Assembly: GCF_014873855.1 (NCBI RefSeq)
Contig: NZ_JADBEL010000002.1
Location: 1-64,000 of the forward strand
DNA: 64,000 nucleotides
Source: Sporosarcina limicola
Lineage (GTDB): Bacteria > Bacillota > Bacilli > Bacillales_A > Planococcaceae
Direction: 5' to 3'
The notes below the pieces were generated by a model that was given only the letters and a program-made list of their open reading frames with translations, was not told the origin of the DNA and did not search any database. Positions 8,313-16,937 of this stretch are shown here, piece after piece (position 1 is the stretch's first letter; every line of letters starts with the position of its first letter). Position numbers and translations under genes: made by a program.

Positions 8313-8447
8313 CTAATCCAAGGCGTACTCTCCAATCGCATCAATCACTAGCGGCCTTTTGAATTGATAATGCGTCGTTTGCCATACACCTTTTCCATTC
8401 TTCAGGATCAGTAGCTGGGGTGATTCATGTTTCAGATTGCACAGAAA
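8313..8447 (-). pseudogene. C-terminal remnant of a YtxJ/BrxC-type bacilliredoxin
   Basis: Minus-strand codons ending in TAG at 8313-8315 encode LKHESPQLLILKNGKGVW followed by QTTHYQF. The 'KHESPQ..I..NG...W..SH' pattern is the end of YtxJ (BrxC), the monothiol bacilliredoxin with a thioredoxin fold. The N-terminal half with the TCPIS cysteine is missing. Beyond this, the 7717-7912 and 8225-8312 stretches show nothing I can name. Confidence 0.6.
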
Positions 8448-8458
8448 ACTGAATAGGA

Positions 8459-8491
8459 AAAAACGTAAAATAGGCGGAAGCTATTTTACGC
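8459..8491 (-). terminator. Terminator of the 180-residue unknown gene
   Basis: CGTAAAATA (8465-8473) pairs with TATTTTACG (8483-8491); on the minus strand a run of six T follows. It lies directly after the stop codon at 8496. Confidence 0.85.
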
Positions 8492-8495
8492 TTAT

Positions 8496-9038
8496 TTATA
8501 ATTTTATATCGAATAGGTGAGGCCTGCCCTTTACACTTTCGCTTGGTAGTTTGGTAGACTGTATACGATTTTTCTTATAATAGTCAGTTGCCTCTTTATT
8601 CACAGCTTCCAACAATAATTCGCCGTATTCTGCATCGCCCTTATCAATAATGGCTATGGCCGACGATTTTTCATTCGAAATAATCGTTTGCGCTTCTTCT
8701 CTTGTTTTCGCATTCCTGAGTCGTTGACCAATTTCCTGACGCTGTTTATTGACTTCTTCCGCTTTCCTTAACTTTTCAGGATTAATCGCTCTAATTTTTT
8801 CTTTTTCTTCCCCGGTAATAATTTCACCGCGAGCAATTTTCTTCGCTATTCGATCTACAATCATATCATCAAGCATTTTTTCTGCAATATAAGATGTAGC
8901 ACTATTTGATGACGTTTCGTTCAATTGCTGATTGAGTGAAGAACCCATAAATCCCAGGTTTTTTTCCGATTCTTTTTTCTTATTTTGCATCAGATTTTGT
9001 AGTGAATCAACAAGAACTTGATTTCCAATGATTTTCAC
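8496..9038 (-). CDS. Unknown 180-residue protein under a sigma-D-type promoter
   Basis: A hydrophilic, lysine/glutamate-rich, mainly helical protein without signal peptide or membrane segment. A Ser/Asn/Gln-rich stretch lies at residues 32-50, a helical block IAEKMLDDMIVDRIAKKIA at about 51-69, and charged helices (KAEEVNKQRQEIGQRL) at about 92-108. I do not recognise the family. The GTG start has AAAGGGG 8 nt upstream. A near-consensus sigma-D promoter lies 38 bp upstream and a strong terminator follows, so the gene is monocistronic and probably belongs to the motility/chemotaxis regulon, next to yfmTS and a chemoreceptor. Its exact role is open. Confidence 0.75.
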   Translation of the reverse strand: MKIIGNQVLVDSLQNLMQNKKKESEKNLGFMGSSLNQQLNETSSNSATSYIAEKMLDDMIVDRIAKKIARGEIITGEEKEKIRAINPEKLRKAEEVNKQRQEIGQRLRNAKTREEAQTIISNEKSSAIAIIDKGDAEYGELLLEAVNKEATDYYKKNRIQSTKLPSESVKGRPHLFDIKL

Positions 9039-9075
9039 ATTTCCAACCCCTTTCGTGGATTTCGTATTACTTTTA

Positions 9076-9102
9076 CTATCGGCAAAAGAGTTCGCGAATT
9101 TA
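9076..9102 (-). promoter_or_regulatory. Sigma-D (flagellar) promoter for the unknown gene at 8496-9038
   Basis: Minus strand: TAAA (9099-9102), a 15-bp spacer, GCCGATAG (9076-9083). The sigma-D consensus is TAAA-N15-GCCGATAA, so only the last base differs. Confidence 0.8.
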
Positions 9103-9204
9103 GTTTTATAAGTTTTTTATTCGTAATACAGCATTCTATTAATTGTTATATCCCTATTGATTTGATGTCTGAAAATTTAAAAGTAGTCGTGTAGACCTAC
9201 TTTC

Positions 9205-9312
9205 ATCCCCCATTAACGGGCAGTAAGACCCCCAATTCAAGGCTTAAGGGAACTCGAATAAGTGTAAATGGGAGATGAGGAAACTCCCCCTCTGATTGAG
9301 GTTTTACTTTAC
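9205..9312. repeat. Dispersed intergenic repeat, copy A
   Basis: Begins ATCCCCCATTAACGGGCAGT and ends TGATTGAGGTTTTACTTTA. The first 90 bp are similar to 60824-60900 and the end to 60990-61010; a shorter inverted copy lies at 39316-39365. No coding potential. It may be a remnant or minimal form of an IS200/IS605-type element, but that is a guess. Confidence 0.6.
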
Positions 9313-9354
9313 AAATTCCTTTTTATCAGAATATATGAACATGTTTAAAAACCC

Positions 9355-9381
9355 TAATAATACTTCCGAAGGGGTCGATAG
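9355..9381 (+). promoter_or_regulatory. Possible sigma-D promoter of yfmT-yfmS
   Basis: TAAT (9355-9358), 15-bp spacer, GTCGATAG (9374-9381), against the consensus TAAA-N15-GCCGATAA. An overlapping weaker alternative is TAAA-N15-TCCGAAGG. The yfmT start codon is 47 bp downstream. As I recall, the B. subtilis homologues belong to the sigma-D regulon. Confidence 0.5.
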
Positions 9382-9427
9382 TATATACGTACTTGTAAAT
9401 ACTATAATTAACACTAAGGGGAAAGAT

Positions 9428-10885
9428 ATGTTAACTATACAAAAATTGAGTAAACAGTACATAGAAGGTGTTTGGAGAAATGGGCAAAGTGACACACTTC
9501 TAACGAATACAAATCCATATAGTGGTGAAGTACTCGCCACTATTAATGTAGCGACTGTTCAAGATATCGACCAGGCATATAAAGCCTCTTTGTCTGCAAA
9601 AGAGCAATGGGACAAAATTAATCCCTATAAAAAACGCGATATTCTAGAGAACGCAGTAAACTACATTGAAAAGCACGAAGAAGAAATTACTGAAATTATC
9701 ATAGATGAATTGGGAGCAACTAGACTGAAAGCAGCATTCGAAATAGGTCTCGTTAAAAATATGATAAAAGAAGCCGCAACATTCCCATTAAGAATGGAAG
9801 GGAAAATTCTACCGTCTATCGAAGATCATAAAGAGAACAGATTGTACCGTATTCCTGTAGGAGTCGTTGGGGTCATCAGTCCTTTTAATTTCCCATTCTT
9901 CTTATCGATGAAATCTGTAGCACCTGCTCTCGGTGCCGGAAATGGCGTTGTTTTGAAGCCACATGAAGAAACGCCAATTACTGGGGGAACTCTGATTGCT
10001 AAGATTTTCGAAGAAGCAGGTATTCCAAAAGGTCTTTTAAATGTTGTCATAACGGATATTAATGAAATAGGTGATTCTTTTGTCGAACATCCAATTCCAA
10101 GAATCATCTCTTTTACAGGTTCAACCAAAGTGGGAAGTCATATAGGACAAGTTGCAATCAAAAACTTTAAGAAGCCTATTTTGGAGTTAGGTGGAAACAG
10201 TGCGTTTATCATCATGGAAGATGCCGATATTGACTATGCGGTGAATGCAGCTACATTTAGTCGTTTCACCCACCAAGGACAAATATGTATGTCAGCCAAT
10301 CGTATTCTTGTCCAAAGGTCTATTTACGACTTATTCAATGAAAGATATAAAAAGAAAGTGTCTTCACTAAAAGTCGGTGACCCAAGAGATCCTGAAACGA
10401 TAATCGGACCTGTGATGAATGCCCGTCAAGCTTCTAACCTACAATCGCTTATTAACGATAGCATCAAACAAGGTGCTACTGCCATACTCAACGGAAATAT
10501 TACATCCAATATGGTCAAACCGACTATTCTAGGAAATGTAACGCAAGAAATGTTAGTTGCTCAAGAAGAATTGTTTGGACCAGTTGTTTGCGTTATTCCA
10601 TTTGAAACGGCAGAAGAGGCCATTGCGATTGCGAATAATACACGTTTTGGGTTGAGTGGAGCAATCCATACGTCTAATATTGAAGTTGGTGTTGAAATGG
10701 CTAAGAAAATTCATACAGGTATGATTCATGTGAATGACATTACAATTAATGACGAACCAATTGTAGCATTCGGTGGTGAAAATCAATCGGGTATCGGTCG
10801 TTTGAATGGACAATGGAGCCTAGACGAGTTTACAACGATGAAATGGATTTCCGTAAATTATGGTCAAAGAACATTTCCATACTAA
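9428..10885 (+). CDS. yfmT: NAD(P)-dependent aldehyde dehydrogenase, YfmT-like
   Basis: A 485-residue class 3-like aldehyde dehydrogenase oxidising aldehydes to acids. Catalytic residues are visible: Asn154 in SPFNFPF, Glu253 in LELGGNS, Cys287 in GQICMS, and the nucleotide-binding FTGSTKVG near 229. The C-terminal closing motif is GGENQSGIGR. I chose the ATG at 9428 because AAGGGG precedes it and family members begin near this point; an upstream extension in frame to 9296 lies in repeat and promoter DNA. B. subtilis YfmT is reported as a benzaldehyde/vanillin-type dehydrogenase, and its gene is likewise followed by a soluble chemotaxis-like gene (yfmS). The aromatic-aldehyde substrate is inferred from that. 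Confidence 0.88.
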   Translation: MLTIQKLSKQYIEGVWRNGQSDTLLTNTNPYSGEVLATINVATVQDIDQAYKASLSAKEQWDKINPYKKRDILENAVNYIEKHEEEITEIIIDELGATRLKAAFEIGLVKNMIKEAATFPLRMEGKILPSIEDHKENRLYRIPVGVVGVISPFNFPFFLSMKSVAPALGAGNGVVLKPHEETPITGGTLIAKIFEEAGIPKGLLNVVITDINEIGDSFVEHPIPRIISFTGSTKVGSHIGQVAIKNFKKPILELGGNSAFIIMEDADIDYAVNAATFSRFTHQGQICMSANRILVQRSIYDLFNERYKKKVSSLKVGDPRDPETIIGPVMNARQASNLQSLINDSIKQGATAILNGNITSNMVKPTILGNVTQEMLVAQEELFGPVVCVIPFETAEEAIAIANNTRFGLSGAIHTSNIEVGVEMAKKIHTGMIHVNDITINDEPIVAFGGENQSGIGRLNGQWSLDEFTTMKWISVNYGQRTFPY

Positions 10886-10905
10886 CATTCTAAGGAGTGA
10901 GCAAA

Positions 10906-11763
10906 TTGGGTTATGTGGAAAAGGATTTAGAACTTGGTGAAGATATACTGGAAGCATTTCAAAGAGTGGCCCCTTATTTAAATAGATTAATTCAAGACGA
11001 TATCACAATCGGAATATATGATACAAAAAAGTTATTACTAAATATTCCGGGTGAGACATTTGCATTGGATGTCCATACTGGTGATCCTCTTGCACCTGGG
11101 GATATCATCACGGATGCCCTTAGAGAAAACAGAGACAAAAGTGCAATGGTACCTAAAGAGCTGTTCGGATTCCCGCTGATAGCCCGTGCCATTCCGTTAC
11201 ACGACGAGAATGGCAAAGTTGTCGGGGGCGTCGGCGTTGGTACAAGTCTAAAAAAATCAAATGACTTATTTTTAGTTGCTGATAGCTTGTCAGCAATCTT
11301 TGAAGAAACTGCTGCTTCACTCGATGAAATAGCTGATTCCGTTTCAAAATTAGCCGACCAGGTTGCGGAAGCCTCTGGAATTTTAAATGAAGTTACTTCA
11401 GGAGCAGCTGAAATCGGGAAAATATCTTCTGTCGTCAGAGAAATTTCGGACCAAAGTAACCTTCTTGGATTAAACGCTGCCATTGAGGCGGCAAGAGCCG
11501 GTGACTACGGAAAAGGCTTCTCTGTCGTTGCACAAGAAATCCGAAAACTTGCTACCAATTCAAAAGAAAATGTCGGGCAAATTAATAATGTGACAAAATA
11601 TATTTCTCAATCCGTTGAAAGATTGAATACAGCATTTTCAAGTATCAATGAGGTTACGACAAATCAAGCAGCTTCTATACAGGAAATTTCAGCCACTGTT
11701 CAAGAGATTAGTCGTAATGCACAAAACTTATCAGAATTAGCCGAAAACAATTTAAGAAATTAA
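10906..11763 (+). CDS. yfmS: Soluble chemoreceptor-like protein YfmS
   Basis: A 285-residue protein without membrane segments. The N-terminal about 120 residues form a small sensor-type domain ([20 protein letters not shown], then [12 protein letters not shown]); the C-terminal part is a short methyl-accepting signalling domain with the conserved hairpin tip [19 protein letters not shown] near residue 187, where CheA and CheW bind. The start is taken as TTG at 10906, because AAGGAG lies 8 nt upstream; a GTG at 10897 overlaps that site. It follows yfmT by 20 bp, as in B. subtilis, so the enzyme may set the level of the ligand the receptor senses. That functional link is inference. Confidence 0.88.
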   Translation: MGYVEKDLELGEDILEAFQRVAPYLNRLIQDDITIGIYDTKKLLLNIPGETFALDVHTGDPLAPGDIITDALRENRDKSAMVPKELFGFPLIARAIPLHDENGKVVGGVGVGTSLKKSNDLFLVADSLSAIFEETAASLDEIADSVSKLADQVAEASGILNEVTSGAAEIGKISSVVREISDQSNLLGLNAAIEAARAGDYGKGFSVVAQEIRKLATNSKENVGQINNVTKYISQSVERLNTAFSSINEVTTNQAASIQEISATVQEISRNAQNLSELAENNLRN

Positions 11764-11808
11764 CAAACATAAAAAATTCAATACGTTAAAATTAGTTCCA
11801 TAATATAG

Positions 11809-11970
11809 CTAACAGAATAAAACACCTGACCGCCAAATGACCTTACTATCTATACGATTCCATTTCAATCGATTTAGAAGCTGAATATCCCGTTCATTAA
11901 TATGGGTGTCTACAGCTAAGATTGTCATAAATGGACCGAACGTGTTTATAAGCCCTACTCTTTCGGCGTG
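11809..11970 (-). pseudogene. Possible remnant of an Asp/Glu racemase-like gene
   Basis: Minus strand, 53 codons ending in TAG at 11809-11811 and closed upstream by TAA at 11971-11973. The peptide begins HAERVGLINTFGPFM, similar to the 'ERVGLIGTFxPT' strand-turn of aspartate/glutamate racemases, then continues with NERDIQLLNRLKW, which does not fit well. No start signal. The rest of 11764-12072 shows nothing clear. Confidence 0.28.
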
Positions 11971-12072
11971 TTACAGCACCTAATCCAGGAAGCTACCGTT
12001 AAACTGTTGAACGAAGCTGTTGAAGAAAGGTGTCTGCAATCGGTCTAATGGATGATCGTAATGTGTAAGTTT

Positions 12073-12110
12073 CGAAAAAGAGACCTTTGCGAAAATCTGC
12101 AAAGGTCTCT
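12073..12110 (-). terminator. Terminator of the chemoreceptor gene
   Basis: AGAGACCTTTGC (12079-12090) pairs with GCAAAGGTCTCT (12099-12110); a TTTTTC tract follows on the minus strand. It lies 38 bp after the receptor stop codon. Confidence 0.9.
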
Positions 12111-12148
12111 CTTAATTATTTTCCCGATTTCATGCGCTGACTAACACA

Positions 12149-13831
12149 TCAAAGTTCAAAGTGTTGAATGGCTGTTTGCAAATCTTCCGCTAAATGAGCT
12201 AGGGACTCACTCGCCGCAGAGATTTCCTCCATGGTTGCTAGTTGCTCTTCCGATGCTGCACTGCTTTCTTGCGATGCAAGCACACTCACTTCCGCAATGT
12301 TGCTCACTGTCGCAACTGAACTTGAAATCTTGTTGCTCAATGTAGACATGATCTCTATCGAACGATTTACTTCCACTGCATTTTTAGACACATTTCCAAC
12401 CATCGATTCGATGACCGTGAAAATACGGGTCACCTCTTCCGCCTTCATTAATCCATCCTGCACGCGATCTGTTCCTCGCTGCATGGAACTGGCAACTTTT
12501 TGGATTTCAAGTTGTATTTCTTTTACCATATTGACGATTTCTTCAGCTGAGACACGCGATCCTTCTGCGAGCTTGCGAACTTCAGCCGCAACGACCGCGA
12601 ATCCTTTTCCATGCTCGCCTGCACGTGCAGCTTCAATTGCCGCATTTAAGGCAAGTAAATTGGTTTGATTTGCAATTGTTGTAATCATGCCGACAATATC
12701 ACCAATTTCTTTCGACTTTTCGTCCAAACTTTGTACAGATTTAGCTGTGAAGTCGACTGCACTCGTAATTGAGTGCATTTGTGTATTCACCGCTTCAATT
12801 GCAATAACCCCTTCACGTGTCTGCTCAAATGCTCCCCTTGATTGGCTATTCATTTGATCACTACTATATGCGATTGCTTGCATATTGTCTGCCATATTTT
12901 CAACTACAGCCGAAATTTCATTGACACTTTGGAGTTGATCATCCGCACCGTCTGCCGATTGTTGCGATAAGGTCGTGACCGATTCCGCTGCTGCTATACT
13001 TTCCTCAGCATTTGCTGACAATTGCTCCGAGCTTGCGGACACTTGTTGGCTAGAATCGAGTGCTTCACTTATGACATTCCTTAAGTTTACATGCATATTA
13101 TTCAATCCCGTAGATAACATCGCAATTTCATCTTTTCCATGTATCTTCAGCCTATTCCCGTACAATTTTCCAGCCTCAATTTCTTGAACTCGATTGAGTA
13201 CTTCTTTCAAGCGGTTTATCATCTGTCTACTAAAGAAATAGGCAATGACAATGGCGAAGAGACTACTCATTGCCATTAGAATGATACTCAAACGAAATGT
13301 ATTCGAGTATACCCGTTGATTTTCATCCCTCATACCTTCTATAATCTTATTATTCAACTCAACAAGCTCAGTAAAATGGATCTGTGCATCTTCGAAAAAA
13401 ACTTTTCCCGCTTTGATACCCTGTTCAACATCTTTCCAATTACCGTCTCTCATTAAATCCAAATTTTTATTGACACGCTCATCAAATAAAATCCATTTTT
13501 CTTTAAAAGTAGTAAACGAAGTCAACTCATCCTCACCTAACTCTGTTTCTCCAAACTTTTCAATCCACATCTGTATTTGTTGCAAATTTTCTTGCGTTTG
13601 ATCAATTGATTTTGTATTTTCAAATGCTAAACCTGTTAACATTTGTACCCTGGTATTTTCGGAAAGCTGAGCGATGTTAATTAGATACAGAGCCGGTATT
13701 GCCCCCTCCTCATACATGAATTCCGAATTTTTATTCAACTGATTTGATTGAAACAGATTATATGTATTTAACAATACAAAAACCAAAATAACTACTGAAA
13801 ATGATAGAACTAACTTCCCGAATATTTTCAT
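12149..13831 (-). CDS. Methyl-accepting chemotaxis protein (membrane chemoreceptor)
   Basis: A 560-residue transmembrane receptor. Layout: TM1 at about 5-25, a four-helix-bundle (4HB_MCP) extracellular sensor at about 26-180, TM2 at about 181-201, HAMP at about 202-256, and a long signalling domain with the tip [19 protein letters not shown] near residue 386 and methylation-type glutamine/glutamate helices on both sides. The C-terminus lacks a CheR-docking pentapeptide. The start is the ATG at 13831 because GGAGG lies 8 nt upstream; an earlier ATG overlaps that GGAGG. The ligand is unknown; 4HB sensors bind small organic molecules. The neighbourhood of yfmTS suggests a chemotaxis cluster, but I could not find a convincing sigma-D box here. 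Confidence 0.93.
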   Translation of the reverse strand: MKIFGKLVLSFSVVILVFVLLNTYNLFQSNQLNKNSEFMYEEGAIPALYLINIAQLSENTRVQMLTGLAFENTKSIDQTQENLQQIQMWIEKFGETELGEDELTSFTTFKEKWILFDERVNKNLDLMRDGNWKDVEQGIKAGKVFFEDAQIHFTELVELNNKIIEGMRDENQRVYSNTFRLSIILMAMSSLFAIVIAYFFSRQMINRLKEVLNRVQEIEAGKLYGNRLKIHGKDEIAMLSTGLNNMHVNLRNVISEALDSSQQVSASSEQLSANAEESIAAAESVTTLSQQSADGADDQLQSVNEISAVVENMADNMQAIAYSSDQMNSQSRGAFEQTREGVIAIEAVNTQMHSITSAVDFTAKSVQSLDEKSKEIGDIVGMITTIANQTNLLALNAAIEAARAGEHGKGFAVVAAEVRKLAEGSRVSAEEIVNMVKEIQLEIQKVASSMQRGTDRVQDGLMKAEEVTRIFTVIESMVGNVSKNAVEVNRSIEIMSTLSNKISSSVATVSNIAEVSVLASQESSAASEEQLATMEEISAASESLAHLAEDLQTAIQHFEL

Positions 13832-14046
13832 ACTAAATACCTCCATGTTATGTAATCTAGTTCATCATAGTCCTTAAGGTCCTATTCCGCCACTATTTAT
13901 ATTATTTTTTAAATGATTCTTTTTAACCCCTCCACAACTATGTCAACCAGAATCCTAGAGTCGCCAAAATTATCTCGTTCATCGGAGCAAACATAATTTT
14001 TTGAAATTTTATGATTAAATCAATGAAAGCACACAATTCTAGTGAC

Positions 14047-14075
14047 TTGCTTGTGGCAATTTTAAGTGCTATATT
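14047..14075 (+). promoter_or_regulatory. Sigma-A promoter of the secreted 5'-nucleotidase gene
   Basis: TTGCTT (14047-14052), 17-bp spacer, TATATT (14070-14075). The start codon is 43 bp downstream. The remainder of 13832-14046 shows nothing distinct. Confidence 0.6.
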
Positions 14076-14117
14076 CTTTAGGTATTTATAAAATTCTGAA
14101 GAGTGAAGGGAGAAATT

Positions 14118-16427
14118 ATGAAGAAATGTATGCCCCTATTTTTAGCAATTCTACTGGTTTGTGGAACTGGAATCTTCTCTAATCAAACAATCGTAAATGC
14201 GGAGGAAAAAGAGGTTACTATAACACTACTAGCAACCTCAGATATCCATGGTCGTTTCATGCCGTGGGATTATGCAATTGACGGTCCCAATCTGAATGGA
14301 AGCTTAACGCAGTTGTATACGACTATCAAAAATATTCGCAAGGAAAATCCGAATACCATTTTGCTCGATAACGGAGATTTAATACAGGATAATTCTGCCG
14401 AGCTATTTAATGATCAACCACAATCTCCAATGATGGTTGCCATAAATGAAATGGGATTTGAGGCTTGGACATATGGAAATCATGAATTCAACTTTGGATT
14501 GGATGTATTGGACAAAGTCTCTAGTCAATATAAAGGGCCTAAACTTGCAGGAAATGTGTACAAAGAAAACGGTGAACGGTTTTTGCCTGCCTCTACAATA
14601 ATTGAAAGAGACGGCGTCAAAATCGGAATTATCGGCATGGTTACGCCACTAATTGTAGAGTATGAAAAAGGAACAAATCATCTTGATGGATTAGTTGTTA
14701 AAAATCCGGTAGAGGAAACAAAAAAAGCAGTTAAAGAGTTGGAAGGTAAAGTGGATGTCATGATTGGCCTTATGCATATGGGTCTAGAAAATGAAAATAG
14801 CAACCCGGGAACAGGCGTTAAAGAAATTGCAAATGCTGTACCAGAACTGGCAGCCATTTTTGCAGGTCATAATCATGTACTTATCAAAAAAGAAGATGTC
14901 AATGGTGTTCTAATTACAGAACCAAATAAATATGGCACACATATTTCCCGAATTGATTTGACATTCACACGTCAAGGAACTCAGGTTGTGTTGAAGGATA
15001 AAGATGCGTCGGTTATTCCAGTAAAAGCTGAAGATGGAACAATTCTTGAATCGGATAGTGAGCTTGAAACACACTTAAAACCGTATCATGAGTTTGCACG
15101 TGCAGATGCTAATATTGTGGTAGCGCAGCTGAAAGAAACGGATCTTGTTCCTAAAAATGAAATGAACGGAATTCCTGCTATACATATTCAGGAAACACCT
15201 TTGTCAGACCTTTTCCATGAAGTAATGCTTCATTACAGCAAAGCAGATGTCGTGTCACATCAAATTGATAATGATAAAGCTTCATTGGCTATCGGCCCAA
15301 TCATGAAAAAGGATATTGCTTATAATTATCAGTTTGCTGGTGGTGAAGTTTCGGTATATGAAGTAACTGGAAAAGACTTGAAAGACTATATGGAATGGTC
15401 TGCTGGCTACTTTAACAGTACCCGCCCAGGAGATGTAACGACAAGCTTTGATAAAACACGTCGCTCATCAAAATATAGTACAAACGACTATTTTGGCAAC
15501 GTCAAATACGATATTGATTTGACTGAGCAAAAAGGGAACAGAATCAAAAATCTCCGCAAATTAGATGGGTCGCCCATCCAAAATGAAGATAAGCTGAAAT
15601 TAGGCATGAATTCGTATAGAATGGATTTCCTTCTTTCAAAAGGACAGGCGTTAGAAGGACGGAAGTTTAACATGCTTTGGTCTTCAAAAGATGAAAGTGC
15701 GTATGGAGAAACAGGAGGAACTATCCGTAATTTGACGATTAAGTATTTAAAAGAAGAAATGAAAGGTGAATATAAACCGGTTATCCAAGACAATTGGAAA
15801 ATTGTTGGTGTAGATACAAAATCACCAGCACGTTCAGCGGTTGTAGATCTGGTCAATAAAGGGATTTTAGAAATTCCTGCTACAGAGGACGGGAAATTCA
15901 CAAATATTGCATCCATTAACGTAAATGATACAGTGACTAAACAAGAGATAAACGCCTTATCTTTGAAAGCCAAAGTAAGCGAAAGTCTATTTTCTGAAGT
16001 GAAAACGACAGGCGAATTTTATCAGAAGTTATCCCAAGTGTTAACTAACCCTGTGCCAGAAGATGATAAAGGTAAAGATAAACCAGTTGAGCCAGTTAAG
16101 CCGATTGAGCCAGTTGGGCCAGTTAAACCAGCGCCAGATGAGGTTAAACCTGCACCGAGCAAACCAGAACCAGGCAAGGATAAACCTGTCCTAGTTAAAC
16201 CGAGTAAATCAACACCAGATAAGATTAAACCGGTAACAGTTAAAGGTGAAGTTACTGCACATCACTTAAATGTTCGTTTCCATCCTGCAAACGGTGGGAA
16301 AGTTTATGGAACAGTTCCCATGCATACGGAGTTGACGATTTTAGGCGTTGAAAAAGGCTTCTATAAAATTTCTTACAATGGCAAAATAGCTTATGTCTCT
16401 AGCAGATATGTAAAGGTTCAAAAATAA
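14118..16427 (+). CDS. Secreted bifunctional metallophosphatase/5'-nucleotidase with C-terminal SH3 domain
   Basis: A 769-residue exported enzyme that removes phosphate from nucleotides (and possibly 2',3'-cyclic nucleotides) outside the cell. An N-terminal signal peptide (MKKCMPLFLAILLVCGTG, cleavage near VNA-E) is followed by a calcineurin-like metallophosphatase domain with DIHG near 42, GDLIQD near 86, GNHEF near 120 and GHNH near 255. Next comes the 5'-nucleotidase C-terminal substrate domain (about 335-530) and a proline/lysine-rich linker of PVKP-type repeats at about 650-710. The SH3b domain of about 55 residues at the end (VTAHHLNVRF to SSRYVKV) probably binds cell wall. No LPXTG or SLH motif is seen. 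The ATG has GAAGGGAG upstream. A strong terminator follows. Confidence 0.92.
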   Translation: MKKCMPLFLAILLVCGTGIFSNQTIVNAEEKEVTITLLATSDIHGRFMPWDYAIDGPNLNGSLTQLYTTIKNIRKENPNTILLDNGDLIQDNSAELFNDQPQSPMMVAINEMGFEAWTYGNHEFNFGLDVLDKVSSQYKGPKLAGNVYKENGERFLPASTIIERDGVKIGIIGMVTPLIVEYEKGTNHLDGLVVKNPVEETKKAVKELEGKVDVMIGLMHMGLENENSNPGTGVKEIANAVPELAAIFAGHNHVLIKKEDVNGVLITEPNKYGTHISRIDLTFTRQGTQVVLKDKDASVIPVKAEDGTILESDSELETHLKPYHEFARADANIVVAQLKETDLVPKNEMNGIPAIHIQETPLSDLFHEVMLHYSKADVVSHQIDNDKASLAIGPIMKKDIAYNYQFAGGEVSVYEVTGKDLKDYMEWSAGYFNSTRPGDVTTSFDKTRRSSKYSTNDYFGNVKYDIDLTEQKGNRIKNLRKLDGSPIQNEDKLKLGMNSYRMDFLLSKGQALEGRKFNMLWSSKDESAYGETGGTIRNLTIKYLKEEMKGEYKPVIQDNWKIVGVDTKSPARSAVVDLVNKGILEIPATEDGKFTNIASINVNDTVTKQEINALSLKAKVSESLFSEVKTTGEFYQKLSQVLTNPVPEDDKGKDKPVEPVKPIEPVGPVKPAPDEVKPAPSKPEPGKDKPVLVKPSKSTPDKIKPVTVKGEVTAHHLNVRFHPANGGKVYGTVPMHTELTILGVEKGFYKISYNGKIAYVSSRYVKVQK

Positions 16428-16490
16428 CACGTATTTTCGTACTAGACTAGACTTGCTTTACGGTTACTACGACAAGTGTGAGAATTTAAC

Positions 16491-16526
16491 AAAAAGAACT
16501 CCAGACTTTTCCTGGGGTTCTTTTTG
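16491..16526 (+). terminator. Terminator of the 5'-nucleotidase gene
   Basis: AAAAAGAACTCCAG pairs with CTGGGGTTCTTTTT around a short loop and is followed by T residues. Confidence 0.9.
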
Positions 16527-16688
16527 TATTGTCTATAGGAAACTCATACCCGAAAGACCTAAGCGACTCAAGTCTAGAAATCACTATAATATCGATCCAA
16601 TTAAATAGTTAATGCTCCTCGCCTTGATACTTTGACTGAATTTTCTCAAGTGGTATAATGATGAAAAGATTACGATGAGGTGAAAGCG

Positions 16689-16937
16689 ATGAAATGGCAG
16701 GAAGTACGTGAAATTTTCCCTGATCAATATGTTTTGTTGTCAATTCTTGATTCACATTCCACTAAGAATAAAAAAATCGTCGATGAAGTCGCACTAATCC
16801 GTCCAATTGAAGGTGCCGAAGAAGCAACCAAGGCGTTGATGAATGCGGAAAAAAATACGATTGTATACCATACAAAGAATGAGCAAATCGTCGTTGAAAT
16901 ACGAAGACCTTCTGCGCTCCGAGGATCAATCAGATGA
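16689..16937 (+). CDS. Small partner protein of the retropepsin-like protease
   Basis: An 82-residue soluble protein beginning MKWQEVREIFPDQYVLLSIL. The W..VR...PDQYVL start, and a later VVYHT/IVYHT-like strand (NTIVYHTKNEQIVVEI), resemble short proteins of unknown function that precede retropepsin-like genes in other bacteria, as I remember them. The ATG at 16689 has GAGGTG upstream. The stop overlaps the start of the next gene by 4 bp (ATGA), so the two are translationally coupled. It could act as an antitoxin-like or targeting partner; nothing in the sequence proves either. Confidence 0.65.
   Translation: MKWQEVREIFPDQYVLLSILDSHSTKNKKIVDEVALIRPIEGAEEATKALMNAEKNTIVYHTKNEQIVVEIRRPSALRGSIR

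Noticed and set aside
9296..9427. N-terminal extension of the aldehyde dehydrogenase
   Set aside because: The extra 44 codons cover a dispersed repeat and promoter-like DNA, and the ATG at 9428 has a good binding site and fits the family start.
13832..13960. Sigma-D promoter for the membrane chemoreceptor
   Set aside because: The best candidate, TAAA with GCGGAATA at a 17-bp spacing, matches the consensus poorly.
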